From: Pseudeuparius sepicola
Taxonomy: Eukaryota; Arthropoda; Insecta; Coleoptera; Anthribidae
Direction: 5' to 3'
Assembly: GCA_963920635.1 (NCBI GenBank)
Contig: OY987303.1
Span: 55,551,223-55,615,222, forward strand
DNA length: 64,000 nucleotides
A program made the position numbers and the translations under genes. A model generated the notes under the pieces. It saw only the letters and a list, made by a program, of their open reading frames with translations. It was not told the DNA's origin and searched no databases. Positions 35,301 to 44,369 of the stretch are shown here, one piece after another. Position 1 is the first letter of the stretch. Every line of letters begins with the position of its first letter.

Positions 35301-38300
35301 CATGCTGTTCATTCTTATCCGGGACACAGTGTACTATAGTTGAAATTCTTTTAGAACTATATACCAGCAGATGTTTTAACTGTAAAAAGTACTTTTTCCG
35401 GTGTTCAAATAAACTAAAATGTTAGGTAAAACTATGTCGTAGAGACAGACAGAGTCAAGTTGAAGGTCTTTATCTTTACCTGTTTTTGGAAATAAATAAT
35501 AATAATTATTAAATAAAAGACCTTACAATATTCTTATAACCAATACCTTATTGTAGGGTTAGCGTTTAATTTATTCACAATCTAGAGAAAAAGTTAAAAT
35601 AAAATAAGATTAATAAATCACGTTATATTATTATTTACTTGGGTGTTGGGCCAGTTCCCAAAATGAATTTATTGCAAAATGTGTGTTTAACGATATTAAT
35701 AAAAGTAAATTAAAAAAGAAAATATATCTAACGTCCAAAGAGAGATGATGGCACTGGAAACATAAATTCAATGAAAAAGGAAGACTACAAATAGTAAATT
35801 CATGAGCTAATAAAGTATTATTATTTATTATAACTTCTTTAAATTCTCCTGATAATTTATAATTGCTTAATAAGAGGCTATACAACCATAATGACACCTT
35901 TATGCAGAACAGTGCTCTTTAAACGATTTATAAGTGATCGTATGGTGACCTTTTTGATAGAAGCCATTTTGTATAGTGGAAAAGAATGTGATAGGGCGGC
36001 CATATTGATATGTTCAATAATTTTTTTAACGTTAGAAGGAAATTTTTGCATTATTGTTATGATAATTAGTTACAATACATTCAGAATATCTAACGCAATT
36101 TATTTAAATACAGGAGTTGTGAAAAAACGGGAAAAAATAAAATATATATATTTTTTGTTTAAATTAATTTCAAGGAATTTTCGAGGCGCAGTTGTTATTT
36201 CGCACTAATATAAGTGGTTTTACCATAAAACTTTGTTGGCAGATGAATTTCGAGTCCAGGGTGAGCAATAAAATTAATAATTTCCAGGCAAAAGAGTCTT
36301 CTGGCGGATTCTTATTAGGTACCAGATTCTACTTCGTTATTCAACAAAGTCGTCATATTTATGTTTGTGATTGTGAGAACACAGAAATTGTATGCTTTAA
36401 TATAGCCGTTTTATTGCAAATATGATTTTTTAAAAGATTTGTTCTTCAATATATGCTTTTTAAGGTTTTATAAATCTTGTTTGTATCATGTAAATACCTC
36501 TAATATAACAATTAAAAGAATATAGCAATATAGCAACTGCTTAGTGGCTGTATAACATATTTCATAAGGGTTGAAAAGACGTAATAAAGAAGCAAGTTAA
36601 TTACTATTTCAGCTTGTTTTATAACCCTTTATAGAACTTAAAAGCTGTATAAATGGGGGCCTTTTTTGGGTATATTGATACTTTATTAGTGCTGAAAGAT
36701 GGTTTACAACTCTTAATTATATAGCTTGAGGCTATATAAAAAAGCGGTATAGATACTTTTATATTTTGTTTTCTTGACCTAGAGTACAATCTTATAATTA
36801 AAAATTCGGGAGATTTCGGTCCAATATTTATTTTTTTAATTTACACAACGTTTCGACAACTTAGTTGTCATCATCAGGTTACTTATACAAACAATTTGTT
36901 TTCTTCACATAGTGCAGACATCTTAAAATAATTTTTAAAATTTTTTAAAGCTAAAAATAAAAATTAGATTTTAGTACATATTAAGTTTTTTAATTTTTTT
37001 TTATACAAGTTGAACAATATAGCACAAGCAAGGATATAAGAGATTCTATTATATAAAATCCAAAAGTATTAGGAAAACTTACCAAGAAAAAGTTAGTTAG
37101 GTCTTTGTTGCTTTTAAAATTGTCTGAGTAGTATAATGTGATTATCTTTTGCGTAAATAGCAAATCATTGTTAAATCACATATTTGTTTTATGAATTTTA
37201 CAAAAATATTATTTTCGAGGTAGCGAGACCGGAGACTAAAGAACGGTTGGAAACATTTAAAATTCAAGCAGCATTTGTGTTTTTTCTGGCTTTGGTTTTT
37301 TGTAAAATTCATAAAACAAATATGTGATTTAACAATGATTTGCTATTTACGCAAAAGATAATCACATTATACTACTCAGACAATTTTAAAAGCAACAAAG
37401 ACCTAACTAACTTTTTCTTGGTAAGTTTTCCTAATACTTTTGGATTTTATATAATAGAATCTCTTATATCCTTGCTTGTGTTATATTTTTCAACTTGTAT
37501 AAAAAAATTTTTTTTTAATTAATATGTACTAAAATCTAATTTTTATTTTTAATTAATAATTTTAAAAATTATTTTAAGATGTCTGTACTATGTGAAGAAA
37601 ACAAATTGTTTGTATAAGTAACCTGATGATGACAACTAAGTTGTTGAAACGTCGTATAAATTAAAAAAATAAATATTGGACCGAAATTTTTAATTATAAA
37701 AAAGGTATAGATACTGTTACAGCTTTTAAAAAACAATTTGTGCTTCTTGGGATGTCATTAATACTTTTTCATGTTTGTAGGTTCAAGGACTTTTACGAAC
37801 TGAACCCAGAGAAGTTCCAAAACAAGACCAACGGCATCACGCCAAGAAGATGGTTGCTCTTGTGCAATCCGGGCCTCAGCGATCTGATATCGGACAAAAT
37901 CGGCGAAGACTGGATCGTACACCTCGACGAGCTCGCCAAGTTGAAGAAACTGGCGAAAGACGCCAACTTCCAAAGGGCCGTCGCGAAAGTAAAGCAGGAG
38001 AACAAGCTGCGATTGGCCCAACTCCTCGAGAAAGATTACGGCGTTAAAGTCAATCCCGCCTCCATGTTCGATATACACGTTAAGAGAATTCACGAGTATA
38101 AACGGCAACTGTTAAACTGTCTGCACATCATCACCATTTACAACAGGATTAAGAAGAATCCGACCGCGAAGGTCACGCCGAGAACGATCATGATCGGCGG
38201 CAAGGCGGCGCCCGGATACCACACCGCCAAGAAAATCATAAAGCTCATCAATTACGTCGGAAACGTGGTTAACAACGATCCCATCGTCGGCGACAAGCTG

Positions 38301-39073
38301 AAGGTCATCTTCTTGGAGAACTACAGGGTGACCCTGGCGGAAAAGATCATACCGGCCGCCGATTTGAGCGAGCAGATCTCGACGGCGGGCACCGAGGCGA
38401 GCGGCACCGGCAACATGAAGTTCCAGCTGAACGGCGCCCTGACCATCGGCACCCTGGACGGCGCCAATGTCGAGATGGCCGAAGAGATGGGCAGAGAGAA
38501 CATCTTCATTTTCGGCATGACGGTGGACGAAGTGGAGGAGATGAACAAGACGGGATACAACGCGCTCGATTACTACAACAAGAACGAGGAGCTCAAGCAG
38601 GTCATCGACCAAATCCAGAACGGGTTCTTCAGTCCGGCGAATCCGGACGAATTCAAGGACATCGCCGATATCCTGTTGAAGTACGACAGGTTTTATTCGC
38701 TGGCCGACTACGATGCTTATATCGAGAAGCAGGACGAAGTCGCCCAGACGTATCAGGTAAGGTTGCGATGGGGCTGCACCACCGGGTCGGTTTAAGTTTC
38801 TTTAGCGGGGCGAATGCGTTTTTCTGACAAGGCATCAGTCGCTTTATAGTTTTCAGTTCTCGGAAACTCTTCGATTGGTATACATTTTTTTTTGTTTTCC
38901 AGAACCAAACAAAGTGGTTGGAGATGGCCATAATGAACATAGCGTCGGCGGGGAAATTTTCGAGTGACAGGACGATCATAGAGTATGGCAAAGAGATTTG
39001 GGGGGTCGAACCGAGTTATAAGAAGTTGCCGGACCCGTCAGTTCCTAGAGAGTTAGCACTGAAAGATAACTAA
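20100..39073 (+). CDS. GlyP: Glycogen phosphorylase, 7 coding exons
   Basis: The enzyme releases glucose-1-phosphate from glycogen by phosphorolysis (EC 2.4.1.1) in the cytosol, using pyridoxal phosphate (PLP). Exons are 20100-20342, 24058-24268, 27568-27885, 27937-28324, 33063-33305, 37781-38756 and 38903-39073. All introns are GT-AG, and the joined frame is 849 codons (rabbit muscle enzyme 843). Computed landmarks are Ser15 in RKQISVRG (regulatory phosphorylation site), His378 in YTNHTVLPE, Arg570 in [10 protein letters not shown] and the PLP lysine 681 in [10 protein letters not shown]. Each sits at the rabbit position plus one for Met, so the splice model contains no net indel to there. 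The C-terminus is a few residues longer than in the rabbit enzyme. The phosphorylase-kinase serine predicts conventional hormonal and neural control. It is divergent from the CCDC85-like gene. One oddity is Met rather than the usual Leu in [11 protein letters not shown]. Confidence 0.97.
20844..21980. mobile_element. Palindromic element in GlyP intron 1, 1.14 kb
   Basis: Ends CAGGGTGCTATTTAAGTATG and CTTAAATAACACCCTG are flanked by TA. The arms share AAGCGATAC, CTCTCTACCGTAAATAACAC and AGTGGCG. Internal blocks TTGCATGTCA and CCAGTGGCGTC..GGGG are related to the 25497/26783 family. Confidence 0.82.
22150..22548. mobile_element. Palindromic MITE, ACGTGCGTGGTGATTC family, copy 2
   Basis: It has the same arms as 16565-16866 with a somewhat longer centre containing ATGACGGCCA in both orientations. 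It lies in GlyP intron 1. Confidence 0.72.
23022..23277. mobile_element. Weak MITE, CGGGGTGTTCC / GGCCCACCCTG ends
   Basis: Ends of the CAGGGTG type lie 256 bp apart next to TA, with poor similarity inside the terminal repeats. A further lone end (ACAAGGTGTTTCC) is at about 22650. Confidence 0.4.
24058..24268 (+). CDS. GlyP: GlyP exon 2 (residues 82-151)
   Basis: The exon begins after TTTTCAG with [14 protein letters not shown], then the acidic stretch [18 protein letters not shown], and ends in DSMATL plus one base (TTAG|GTTAGT). The long intron 1 before it holds two palindromic elements. A hAT-like inverted-repeat element begins only 17 bp past the donor. Confidence 0.97.
24286..24946. mobile_element. 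hAT-like non-autonomous element, 8-bp duplication GTCTGGAC
   Basis: TIRs CTCAGAGAAATAACCAAGGA and the complement CTTGGTTATTTCTCTGAG are flanked on both sides by GTCTGGAC (24278-24285 and 24947-24954). The 8-bp duplication fits the hAT superfamily. It has no coding sequence and begins 17 bp after the GlyP exon 2 donor. Confidence 0.75.
24956..25210. mobile_element. Second inverted-repeat element at the same target
   Basis: TIRs CAGAATAAATAGCTTTA and TAAAGCTATTTATTCTG are followed internally by ACAGAAGCGTCCATAAA and its complement. Flanks are TCTGGACA (left) and TCTGGACC (right), a near 8-bp duplication. It directly follows the right GTCTGGAC of the preceding element. Confidence 0.65.
25497..26219 (+). 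mobile_element. CAGGGTGTTCG element, copy A (intron 2)
   Basis: 723 bp flanked by TA, with TIRs of about 125 bp starting CAGGGTGTTCGAAAAATAGA. Inside lies a second inverted repeat (TTGCATGTCACTGGACAAAA) and CCCGGGACGCCACTGG. Copies B (26783, inverted) and C (63714, same orientation, cut by the window end) are nearly identical. Confidence 0.88.
26783..27504 (-). mobile_element. CAGGGTGTTCG element, copy B, inverted relative to copy A
   Basis: 722 bp flanked by TA. Its sequence is the reverse complement of copy A almost base for base: 77 translated codons around the shared TIR are identical. It ends 63 bp before GlyP exon 3. Confidence 0.88.
27568..27885 (+). CDS. GlyP: GlyP exon 3
   Basis: The exon starts after ACAAACAG and completes Gly152, then [15 protein letters not shown]. 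It continues with the [14 protein letters not shown] substrate-region block and ends in SPNDFSLKF with donor TTT T|GTAAGT. Its acceptor lies only 63 bp after the end of a 722-bp inverted-repeat element. Confidence 0.97.
27937..28324 (+). CDS. GlyP: GlyP exon 4
   Basis: The exon is separated from exon 3 by a 51-bp intron (27886-27936). It reads [18 protein letters not shown], then [35 protein letters not shown] and the active-site [12 protein letters not shown] with His378. The donor is GAAAG|GTTTGT at phase 2. Reading on past the donor leaves the family alignment at once, which supports the boundary. Confidence 0.97.
28540..29235. repeat. Repeated ATAAATGCTC/GAGCATTTAT motifs, possible foldback
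   Basis: GAGCATTTATGGTCATTTTTGA on the left is matched in inverted sense by CACTTTTAAAAATGACC, CATAAATGCTC and related blocks at 29040-29230. The arms are imperfect. It lies in GlyP intron 4. Confidence 0.45.
30320..31260 (-). repeat. Dispersed repeat with internal tRNA-like sequence, copy 2
   Basis: It shares the blocks listed for 2455-3080 in the same order, with insertions on the right side. It lies in GlyP intron 4. Confidence 0.6.
30629..30703 (-). tRNA. tRNA-Pro-derived sequence, non-functional
   Basis: The - strand copy of the module at 2790-2864. The anticodon loop is TTTGCGT (Pro TGG changed to TGC), the B box is AGTTCAAATCC, and the acceptor strands AACCTCA and GTGGCTGC do not pair. 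Confidence 0.55.
31199..31360 (+). repeat. Tandem duplication, about 80 bp x 2
   Basis: ATCACC.GA.T.GTTAATATTT...TTACGTCATTTCGTTGGTTCA recurs immediately as ATCACCTGATTGGTTAATATTT...TATGTCATTTCATTGGTTCA. Confidence 0.6.
31647..32270 (+). mobile_element. GTTATTTATGTACC foldback family, left half
   Basis: Starts ATAGTTATTTATGTACCAAG and runs through AAGTTTTATTAGGCAAGAAA and CGTCTGACGTTTGATGTTTA. It matches the reverse complement of 54860-55398 closely. The other arm is missing here. Related pieces lie at 5818-6055 and 50404-50650. Confidence 0.7.
32466..32672. mobile_element. Small palindromic MITE, about 207 bp
   Basis: AGGGCACCTAATTTTTCC...AAAACACATTGCTAAGTAATATTTTAAC is matched by GTTAAAAAAATATTACTTAACATTGTGTTTTT...GGAAAAATTAGATGCCC. 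The central segment GAGTCGAAGACGAGG is unique. Confidence 0.6.
33063..33305 (+). CDS. GlyP: GlyP exon 5
   Basis: After GATTTTAG the frame reads [20 protein letters not shown], then [19 protein letters not shown] and the near-invariant [13 protein letters not shown], ending at KHL with donor CATTT|GTAAGT. It is flanked by introns of 4.7 and 4.5 kb. Confidence 0.97.
33832..35331. mobile_element. Palindromic element in GlyP intron 5, 1.5 kb, CACTGTGTCCCGG ends
   Basis: Ends CACTGTGTCCCGGATAAGAA and CCGGGACACAGTG are flanked by TA. Arms of about 500 bp share GTTGCCCTATCTCTCACCG, GAAATCTGTTT and ACAGGGCCGCATTAGA/TAATGCGGCCCTG. The centre at 34330-34860 is AT-rich. No intact transposase is seen. 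The arm sequence is distantly like 44370-45605. Confidence 0.85.
35335..36790. other. GlyP intron 5 interior, no recognised feature
   Basis: AT-rich sequence with many TATAGC-containing phrases (also 33370-33830), suggesting an old repeat split by the 33832 element. The chance frames have no recognisable domain. Confidence 0.35.
36792..37699. mobile_element. Inverted-repeat element with CTGATGA...GAAAC motif in each arm
   Basis: Ends TTATAATTAAAAATT and AATTTTTAATTATAA bound arms of about 400 bp that share TCCAATATTTATTTTTTTAA, TTGTTTGTATAAGTAACC and AAATCACATATTTGTTTTAT. The spacer 37215-37290 includes GAGACCGGAGACTAAAG. It lies at the 3' end of GlyP intron 5, 81 bp before exon 6. Confidence 0.75.
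37781..38756 (+). CDS. GlyP: GlyP exon 6, catalytic C-terminal domain with PLP lysine
   Basis: This is the largest coding exon, 976 bp. It begins [20 protein letters not shown] and carries [14 protein letters not shown] (Arg570 and Lys575), [25 protein letters not shown] and the PLP-binding [19 protein letters not shown] with Lys681. It ends at EVAQTYQ with donor CAG|GTAAGG at phase 0. GC content is clearly higher than in the surrounding introns. Confidence 0.98.
38903..39073 (+). CDS. GlyP: GlyP exon 7 (terminal coding exon)
   Basis: The exon follows a 146-bp intron with acceptor TTTTCCAG. It reads [20 protein letters not shown], then [19 protein letters not shown], and ends ELALKDN-TAA. 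The GKFSSDRTI and EIWGVEPS motifs are family hallmarks. Confidence 0.97.
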   Translation, partial: NQTKWLEMAIMNIASAGKFSSDRTIIEYGKEIWGVEPSYKKLPDPSVPRELALKDN

Positions 39074-39218
39074 CGTTTCGTCTGTTAAAAGTAATGTATA
39101 GCGTTGCATATGTAAGGGAAATATATAGCGGAAATTCGCATGATCTAAATACTCGTATTTTTTTTGTATTTGAAAGAGTTTTTAGCGATGTTTAACACGT
39201 TATATTTTGTGGATATTT

Positions 39219-39302
39219 AATAAACTTGATTATATTAAGTTATAATACTTAATAATAGGTATGTATATAATATCTACTGCAAAAAGGATTTTTCGAAATA
39301 AA
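39219..39302 (+). terminator. Candidate GlyP polyadenylation signals
   Basis: Two AATAAA hexamers lie downstream of the GlyP stop, at 39219-39224 (146 bp past it) and 39297-39302. Either would give a short 3' UTR. The choice needs transcript data. Confidence 0.6.
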
Positions 39303-39817
39303 AACTAAGTAAAACAAAAGGGTTTTATTTAAGTATTAACCATAACAAAATCAATGTGGATATGTACATTACATGGTACCAACTAAAAACAAGGTGGTGC
39401 AGTTTTTTTCCATTGAATCCGAATCTATAGTATCAGAATTAACATAATCCAAAAGTAAAAGCCAGGAAAAAAACAACAAAATTGAAAATATTGTTTGATC
39501 ACAATTTTGATAAGGACCAAAAATAAAAAAATGCTCTATAATTCGAATATTATCACCTCCGGTTTAAGCTTTAACAAGAAGTAAATAAATATTTTAGGAT
39601 ATTGATACTTTCCTAAACATTAAAACGTCATTAAATATAGTTCTTAAAATTACATTTTCAATGATATGTAACATTGGAGGGCTGTTGCATTTTCGAGATA
39701 TTCGACTGTTTCCTCTGTTACCAAGGAATAAGAAATTTCTCTCAGTGTAAATTTGCTCTTAAAGAAGAGACGAAAGTTCCGCCATAGAGCTATCCTTGTT
39801 TGTCAGCGCCACCATAG

Positions 39818-40360
39818 TAGGGGAGGTTGCCAACAGAAAAAGTGAGGTTAGATTTCATATTATTTTTAGTTGTATATGCGACTGAATTTAAGATGCCAAC
39901 GCCCCGACGGGACTATGCGAACTAATATATGGGCCATCGTCAGTATCGTCACCATGTGAACGGTGCTAGCCACCGGGTCTACACTGCGTTGTTCATTGTT
40001 GGCATGGCCCATCGACTAGTTTAGCATTGAGCCTATTTCTTATATTCAAGGGCGTATAGCATAAAATCAACGATGGAGGAAATAAAATCTAATACCTAAC
40101 ATTTTACCTGGCAATAATTTAGTACAAACATTTATGTCTATATGTATGCCCCAAGGTTTTCATAACCTATAAAACAAAACCCTGATTATAATATCAGAGC
40201 ATACAGTTGTTTTATAATATGCTCTGATAATATCTTATGATTCAAATTAAGAAAGAAATGTTTGTTCCAAATTTTTGCCAGGTAAAATGTTATTAGATTT
40301 TATGCTACACAATTTTACAAAATACGAAATCTAACCTCACTTTTGTTGGCAACCCTGTGG
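39818..40360. mobile_element. Palindromic MITE (12379 family) with nested insertion
   Basis: GGGGAGGTTGCCAACAG...GTGAGGTTAGATTTC on the left and GAAATCTAACCTCAC...GTTGGCAACCC on the right, with AACATTTTACCTGGCA inside. It is interrupted at 39877-40054. Confidence 0.72.
39877..40054. mobile_element. 178-bp insertion flanked by TATA
   Basis: TATA at 39873-39876 and 40055-40058 flanks a segment absent from the related copy at 12379-12722 (TTGTATA-ACATAAAATC there). The ends TGCGACTGAATTTAAGA and TCTTATATTCAAGGGCG are imperfect inverted repeats. It contains a GC-richer core. Confidence 0.55.
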
Positions 40361-40901
40361 TACTATATAAACAGCATATTATCATTGAATAAGACCTTAA
40401 TCAATGATATTATCGTTGATTGAGGAAGTCCTCCATCAACGATATTATTTATAAATTAATATGAAGAATATGAAGAAGAGATAAAGAGATGTTACCACCT
40501 AACCTAACTGTGGAATTTTCTGCGATCAGCAGCAGATCCAATAGGGTGTCCTCAGTTTTGAAAAGTAGTTTCGATTTTATAAAGCCGATTGTCACCACAA
40601 AACATCATCGATATTTTGTTGTGAAAATAGACGAACAAATCAAGCACACATTTTTAAAATCTTATCAATCTTATCATAGTAGTAGTATAGTATCTCATCT
40701 TAAATCGTTGCCAGGGACAAAGTAGGACTGATATTGCCATGAAATTGGTGACAATAAATAGAGAGTTATTCCATGCAAATTTAATGATGCAAACCGAACC
40801 ATCGTCTCTTTTTTCAAGGCCAAATTTTCAGTGGACTGATTTTGTATACAATGGGGCGCAGAAAATGTATGTGTGGCTAAATCGATATTTCTCAGGACAT
40901 A

Positions 40902-41245
40902 CAGGGGTGTTTCATCTTAAGTGCGAACACCCCCGTAAAATTTGTATTCTCCATCCGATTTTAGCCGCGTTTTTTTATAAAAATACGCCACAAAAAACTC
41001 TACGTTGGTGCAAAATTTCAGGTCTTAATGTCAATTTTCAAGGCCTACTACACATTTTTTTCTAGTAAAAAATGAGTAAAACCATTTAGCGATTTTTTTA
41101 TTTAAAATCTGACACCACAGCGTTAATCAGAACAACCTAAAACCCCCGTATACCAAATTTGAACAAAAAATATACAGGGAGTTATGTTCTGCAGGGTGTG
41201 AAAGTTGAGCAAAATAGGAATTTTAAACTCATCTGGCGAGTCATT
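40902..41245 (+). mobile_element. MITE of the 3084/18437 family, one end intact
   Basis: Starts CAGGGGTGTTTCATCTTAAG and contains GGTCTTAATGTCAATTTTCA, AGGCCTACTACACATTTT and TGCAGGGTGTGAAAGTTGAG. It has no clear right terminus. Confidence 0.6.
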
Positions 41246-43550
41246 ATTGAATATGGAGTCTCAGGATAAGGGAACAAAAGCAAACTTTAAATTTTTAAAT
41301 GGAATTTGTAGATTTTTTACGTTTTTTAAAAAATGTTATTTGCTTAAAAACAGTAGGGATTAGGTTGAAATTTAGGTATTCTGATCATACCTACCCAATA
41401 GGCAGTAATTTTGCCATTTCTATGCGAAGAACTGAAGAATACAAAAAATATACTTATATTGTGATATAAAAAAACTTTATATCGAGTCCTAAGAACTGTA
41501 ATTTTAAAGTTTAAAAGTTGGTATGCTTATAGATCTTTTGCGGGCGGAAAACCGAAGGAGCAAAAAAAATTTCATTTTGTTTTTCATTACATACTCATAA
41601 AAAATTTAAAGCTTATGAATTTCAACAATGTCATCGTATTTATTTTTACTCGGCTACAACAGCAATATTAAATTGACGAAATATACTTATTCAGGTTTAT
41701 GGTTTATCACAAAAACTTTCTCCAATCTTCAGAGCTTTCAGAGGCCTCATTTAAAAAATAAATCATTATGAATGTTATTCCGTGATGTACCATGAAAACA
41801 TTAATTAAAGTTTCAATTCCGCGATGTACCAAGTAAACATAATTAAAGTTTCAATTAAATATTAACCAGACAGACAAATTTAGAATCATGTGATTGATAT
41901 AAATACATATCCTCGACCAAAAGGGGCTGATCTCAAACGTTATTTACATTTACATTTACAAACATAACAAAACAAAATCACAAAAAGAAACAATAATTCT
42001 TTAGATTTAGAAAATAATATACTTATCACAAAATAAAATCATATTTTCTCAAAAGTTAATTTAAACTATAAAATTACTTACTGATGGATTATTATCCTCA
42101 AACATTTTAGTTTTGTCGGTCAGGGAAGTGCCACAAGAAGCACAGCTAAGCATAATAACTCCAAAAAGTATCTAAATACCACATACCTGATACCTATCAC
42201 TGTGTCAGATATCAAAATATTGTGTTAAAACTTGGTTACTACCCTTGTTTATAATTGTTGGATCTTCCTTCTCAGTTTTGAGTTAATCTATAATATCATT
42301 CCTAGTTTATCTGAATGATCTTATCGGGTGTGTGAAAAATTACATAAAAGTTGGGCTCCATTTGACATATTTGACAAGGTGGTCTCTCTGTATTCTGGTC
42401 TTCTCTATGATAATAACAAAAATAACAATCATAATATTGTACATAGGTACCTATATAGCGAGTTAACATTTCATTGTCATCCTGTTTGACGAAAACGTGG
42501 TAAAAAAAGAAATAATAATATCATTAGGTATGTTCTAATAAGTTTAATGAAAAATGGTCAACAATAACTTTTTCCTGCGACGGATTTTGCCTTGTATTAA
42601 TTTGTTATTGTGTTTTCCGCAGCAAAAGCGTTGTTTTGACAGAAAATCCATTTGATTGAGAAAGGCCAACACAACATTGAATGTTAGGGATGTCCATGGC
42701 CTAGATAACCGAATATGGTATGTCCTTCGTTTTGATTTCTGAATTTAGCTCAAATCCAAACAAATTTAGGTGCCTATTTTTGTCTCTTTTGAGCGTGACT
42801 AATATATTTGCCGTTCTCACCCTGGAAAATTTGCTAATATCAACGGTTGTGCCGGGAATACTGAATCGTTGGGCATGATTTATTTCCCAGTATACTCCCA
42901 CGCGGCTCTAGGGTGTTTGCAGGGCCGTATTTAGATACAATGCTTTCTAAAAAATCTCAAAATAGTCATAGAATATTTTTAGCCTTAGAGAAATATACTA
43001 AGAATCATAGTGATAACTCAACACAAACATTTCCTACGCTACTAATTAATGCTGTCTTTAGTTCTTCAACCATATAAGTACGAAATATTTAGAGAGAAAG
43101 ATTCAGTTTCGGCAGCTCGTCAGAGGCAGTGCTGTAAGCTGTAAGAAACTTCTAAAAAATATCAAGGACTTGTTTTATTCATGGCTAACTATGAATTTTT
43201 GAAAATAAATAAGTAACTAATGTGCATTTTTTATTTTTCAACAAAATCTTTATTACTTTAAATTTTTTGGTAAAAGTTGGAACGTGGATCAAATTTTGTT
43301 CGTTATTACAGGCCTGTGTGAACGTGTTGCAGGCTGCAGGAATTCTATTTTTAGACTGGCTACACCCTATTACATTTCATTCATTATAAGATTTGAGAGA
43401 AATGGGCTGAAAGTAGGGGAAACCTATGGCGAGCCTCAAATTATATTACTTTGATTTGATTGGGGAATCTATTTTGCATAGCTTAAAGTACCACGAGTTT
43501 CTTTGCATTATTTATTTTAACAAGAAAAGATTTTTCCTGCCTGTAAATAT
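41246..43550. other. AT-rich sequence, nothing recognised
   Basis: No coding signature, long inverted repeat or RNA gene was found. Short frames here have no domain or compositional support. Confidence 0.4.
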
Positions 43551-43551
43551 A

Positions 43552-44115
43552 AATAATAAAGGATGTTTTAGTGGCATATCAGGTAAAAGGCTATCATTTG
43601 AAAAAAATGCACTCCAGCGGGGACTCGAACCCGGGACTCCTACTGTAGCCGTACGTAGGCACTTAACCAACTAAGAACTAAGCACTAAGCTACCGGAGAT
43701 ACGGGTTCCATATCGGCTAGGTATTATTTATTCCAATTGATACTAGTTAGTAGCGGTGAGATGTAGGCGACTTCGGCCTCTTCTACGGCTACTAGAAGAG
43801 GTGAGAGGGTGTAGGGTAACCATTCATGATTATTGGTTATGTGAACTTCCTATTTGTTCATCAACCCACAAAATTCGACATATAGCGACTTAATGCAAGT
43901 ATCGAACGTGGAAATTCCAACCTACAATGTCAAGGCAAGAATATTAAAAAAGAAAGATTTTTTTAGTACCTGGAATTATAAATCCTAGCCGATGGAACCC
44001 GTATCGCCAGTAGTGTGTCCCGGGTTCGAGTCCGGGCTGGAGTACATTTTTTTTTTCAATTATTGATATCCTTTACTTGATATGCCATTAAAACATCCTT
44101 TGTTATTATTTATTT
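43552..44115. mobile_element. Foldback element with tRNA-like sequence in its arms
   Basis: The left arm (AAAGGATGTTTTAGTGGCAT, GGTAAAAGGCTATCATTT, ACTCCAGC..GGGACTCGAAC, ATACGGGTTCCATATCGGCT) is matched inverted on the right (AGCCGATGGAACCCGTAT, GGTTCGAGTCCGGGCTGGAG, GATATGCCATTAAAACATCC). The spacer 43740-43980 is unique. Confidence 0.75.
43611..43702 (-). tRNA. tRNA-like sequence in the left arm of the foldback
   Basis: The - strand reads CTCCGGTAGCTTAGTG (A box-like), an inserted repeat CTTAGTTCTTAGTTGG, AAGTGCCTACGTACGG and a B box GGTTCGAGTCC ending CTGGAGT. The acceptor CTCCGG/CTGGAG pairs with one G-U. The anticodon arm is irregular, so this is a tRNA-derived module rather than a gene. 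Confidence 0.45.
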
Positions 44116-44369
44116 TATTTTTACTGTAACAGTGTCATTATAAAAGAGATATTATAATATATATGCTGACTCGAAATATTATGTTTGCTTCATTTTTTTG
44201 TATAAAGAATCGTATTTGCATTTCATTAGAATGTGTTGTATCTATACGTGTACTTATGTATTTGTATTTCATTAGAATTAGAAAGTGTTTTTAAAAAGAT
44301 AGGTAGGTACCACCTAATATTAATAGAAATTGAAATAGTATATTTCCTAACAAGTGCGGAAAGTGCCAC

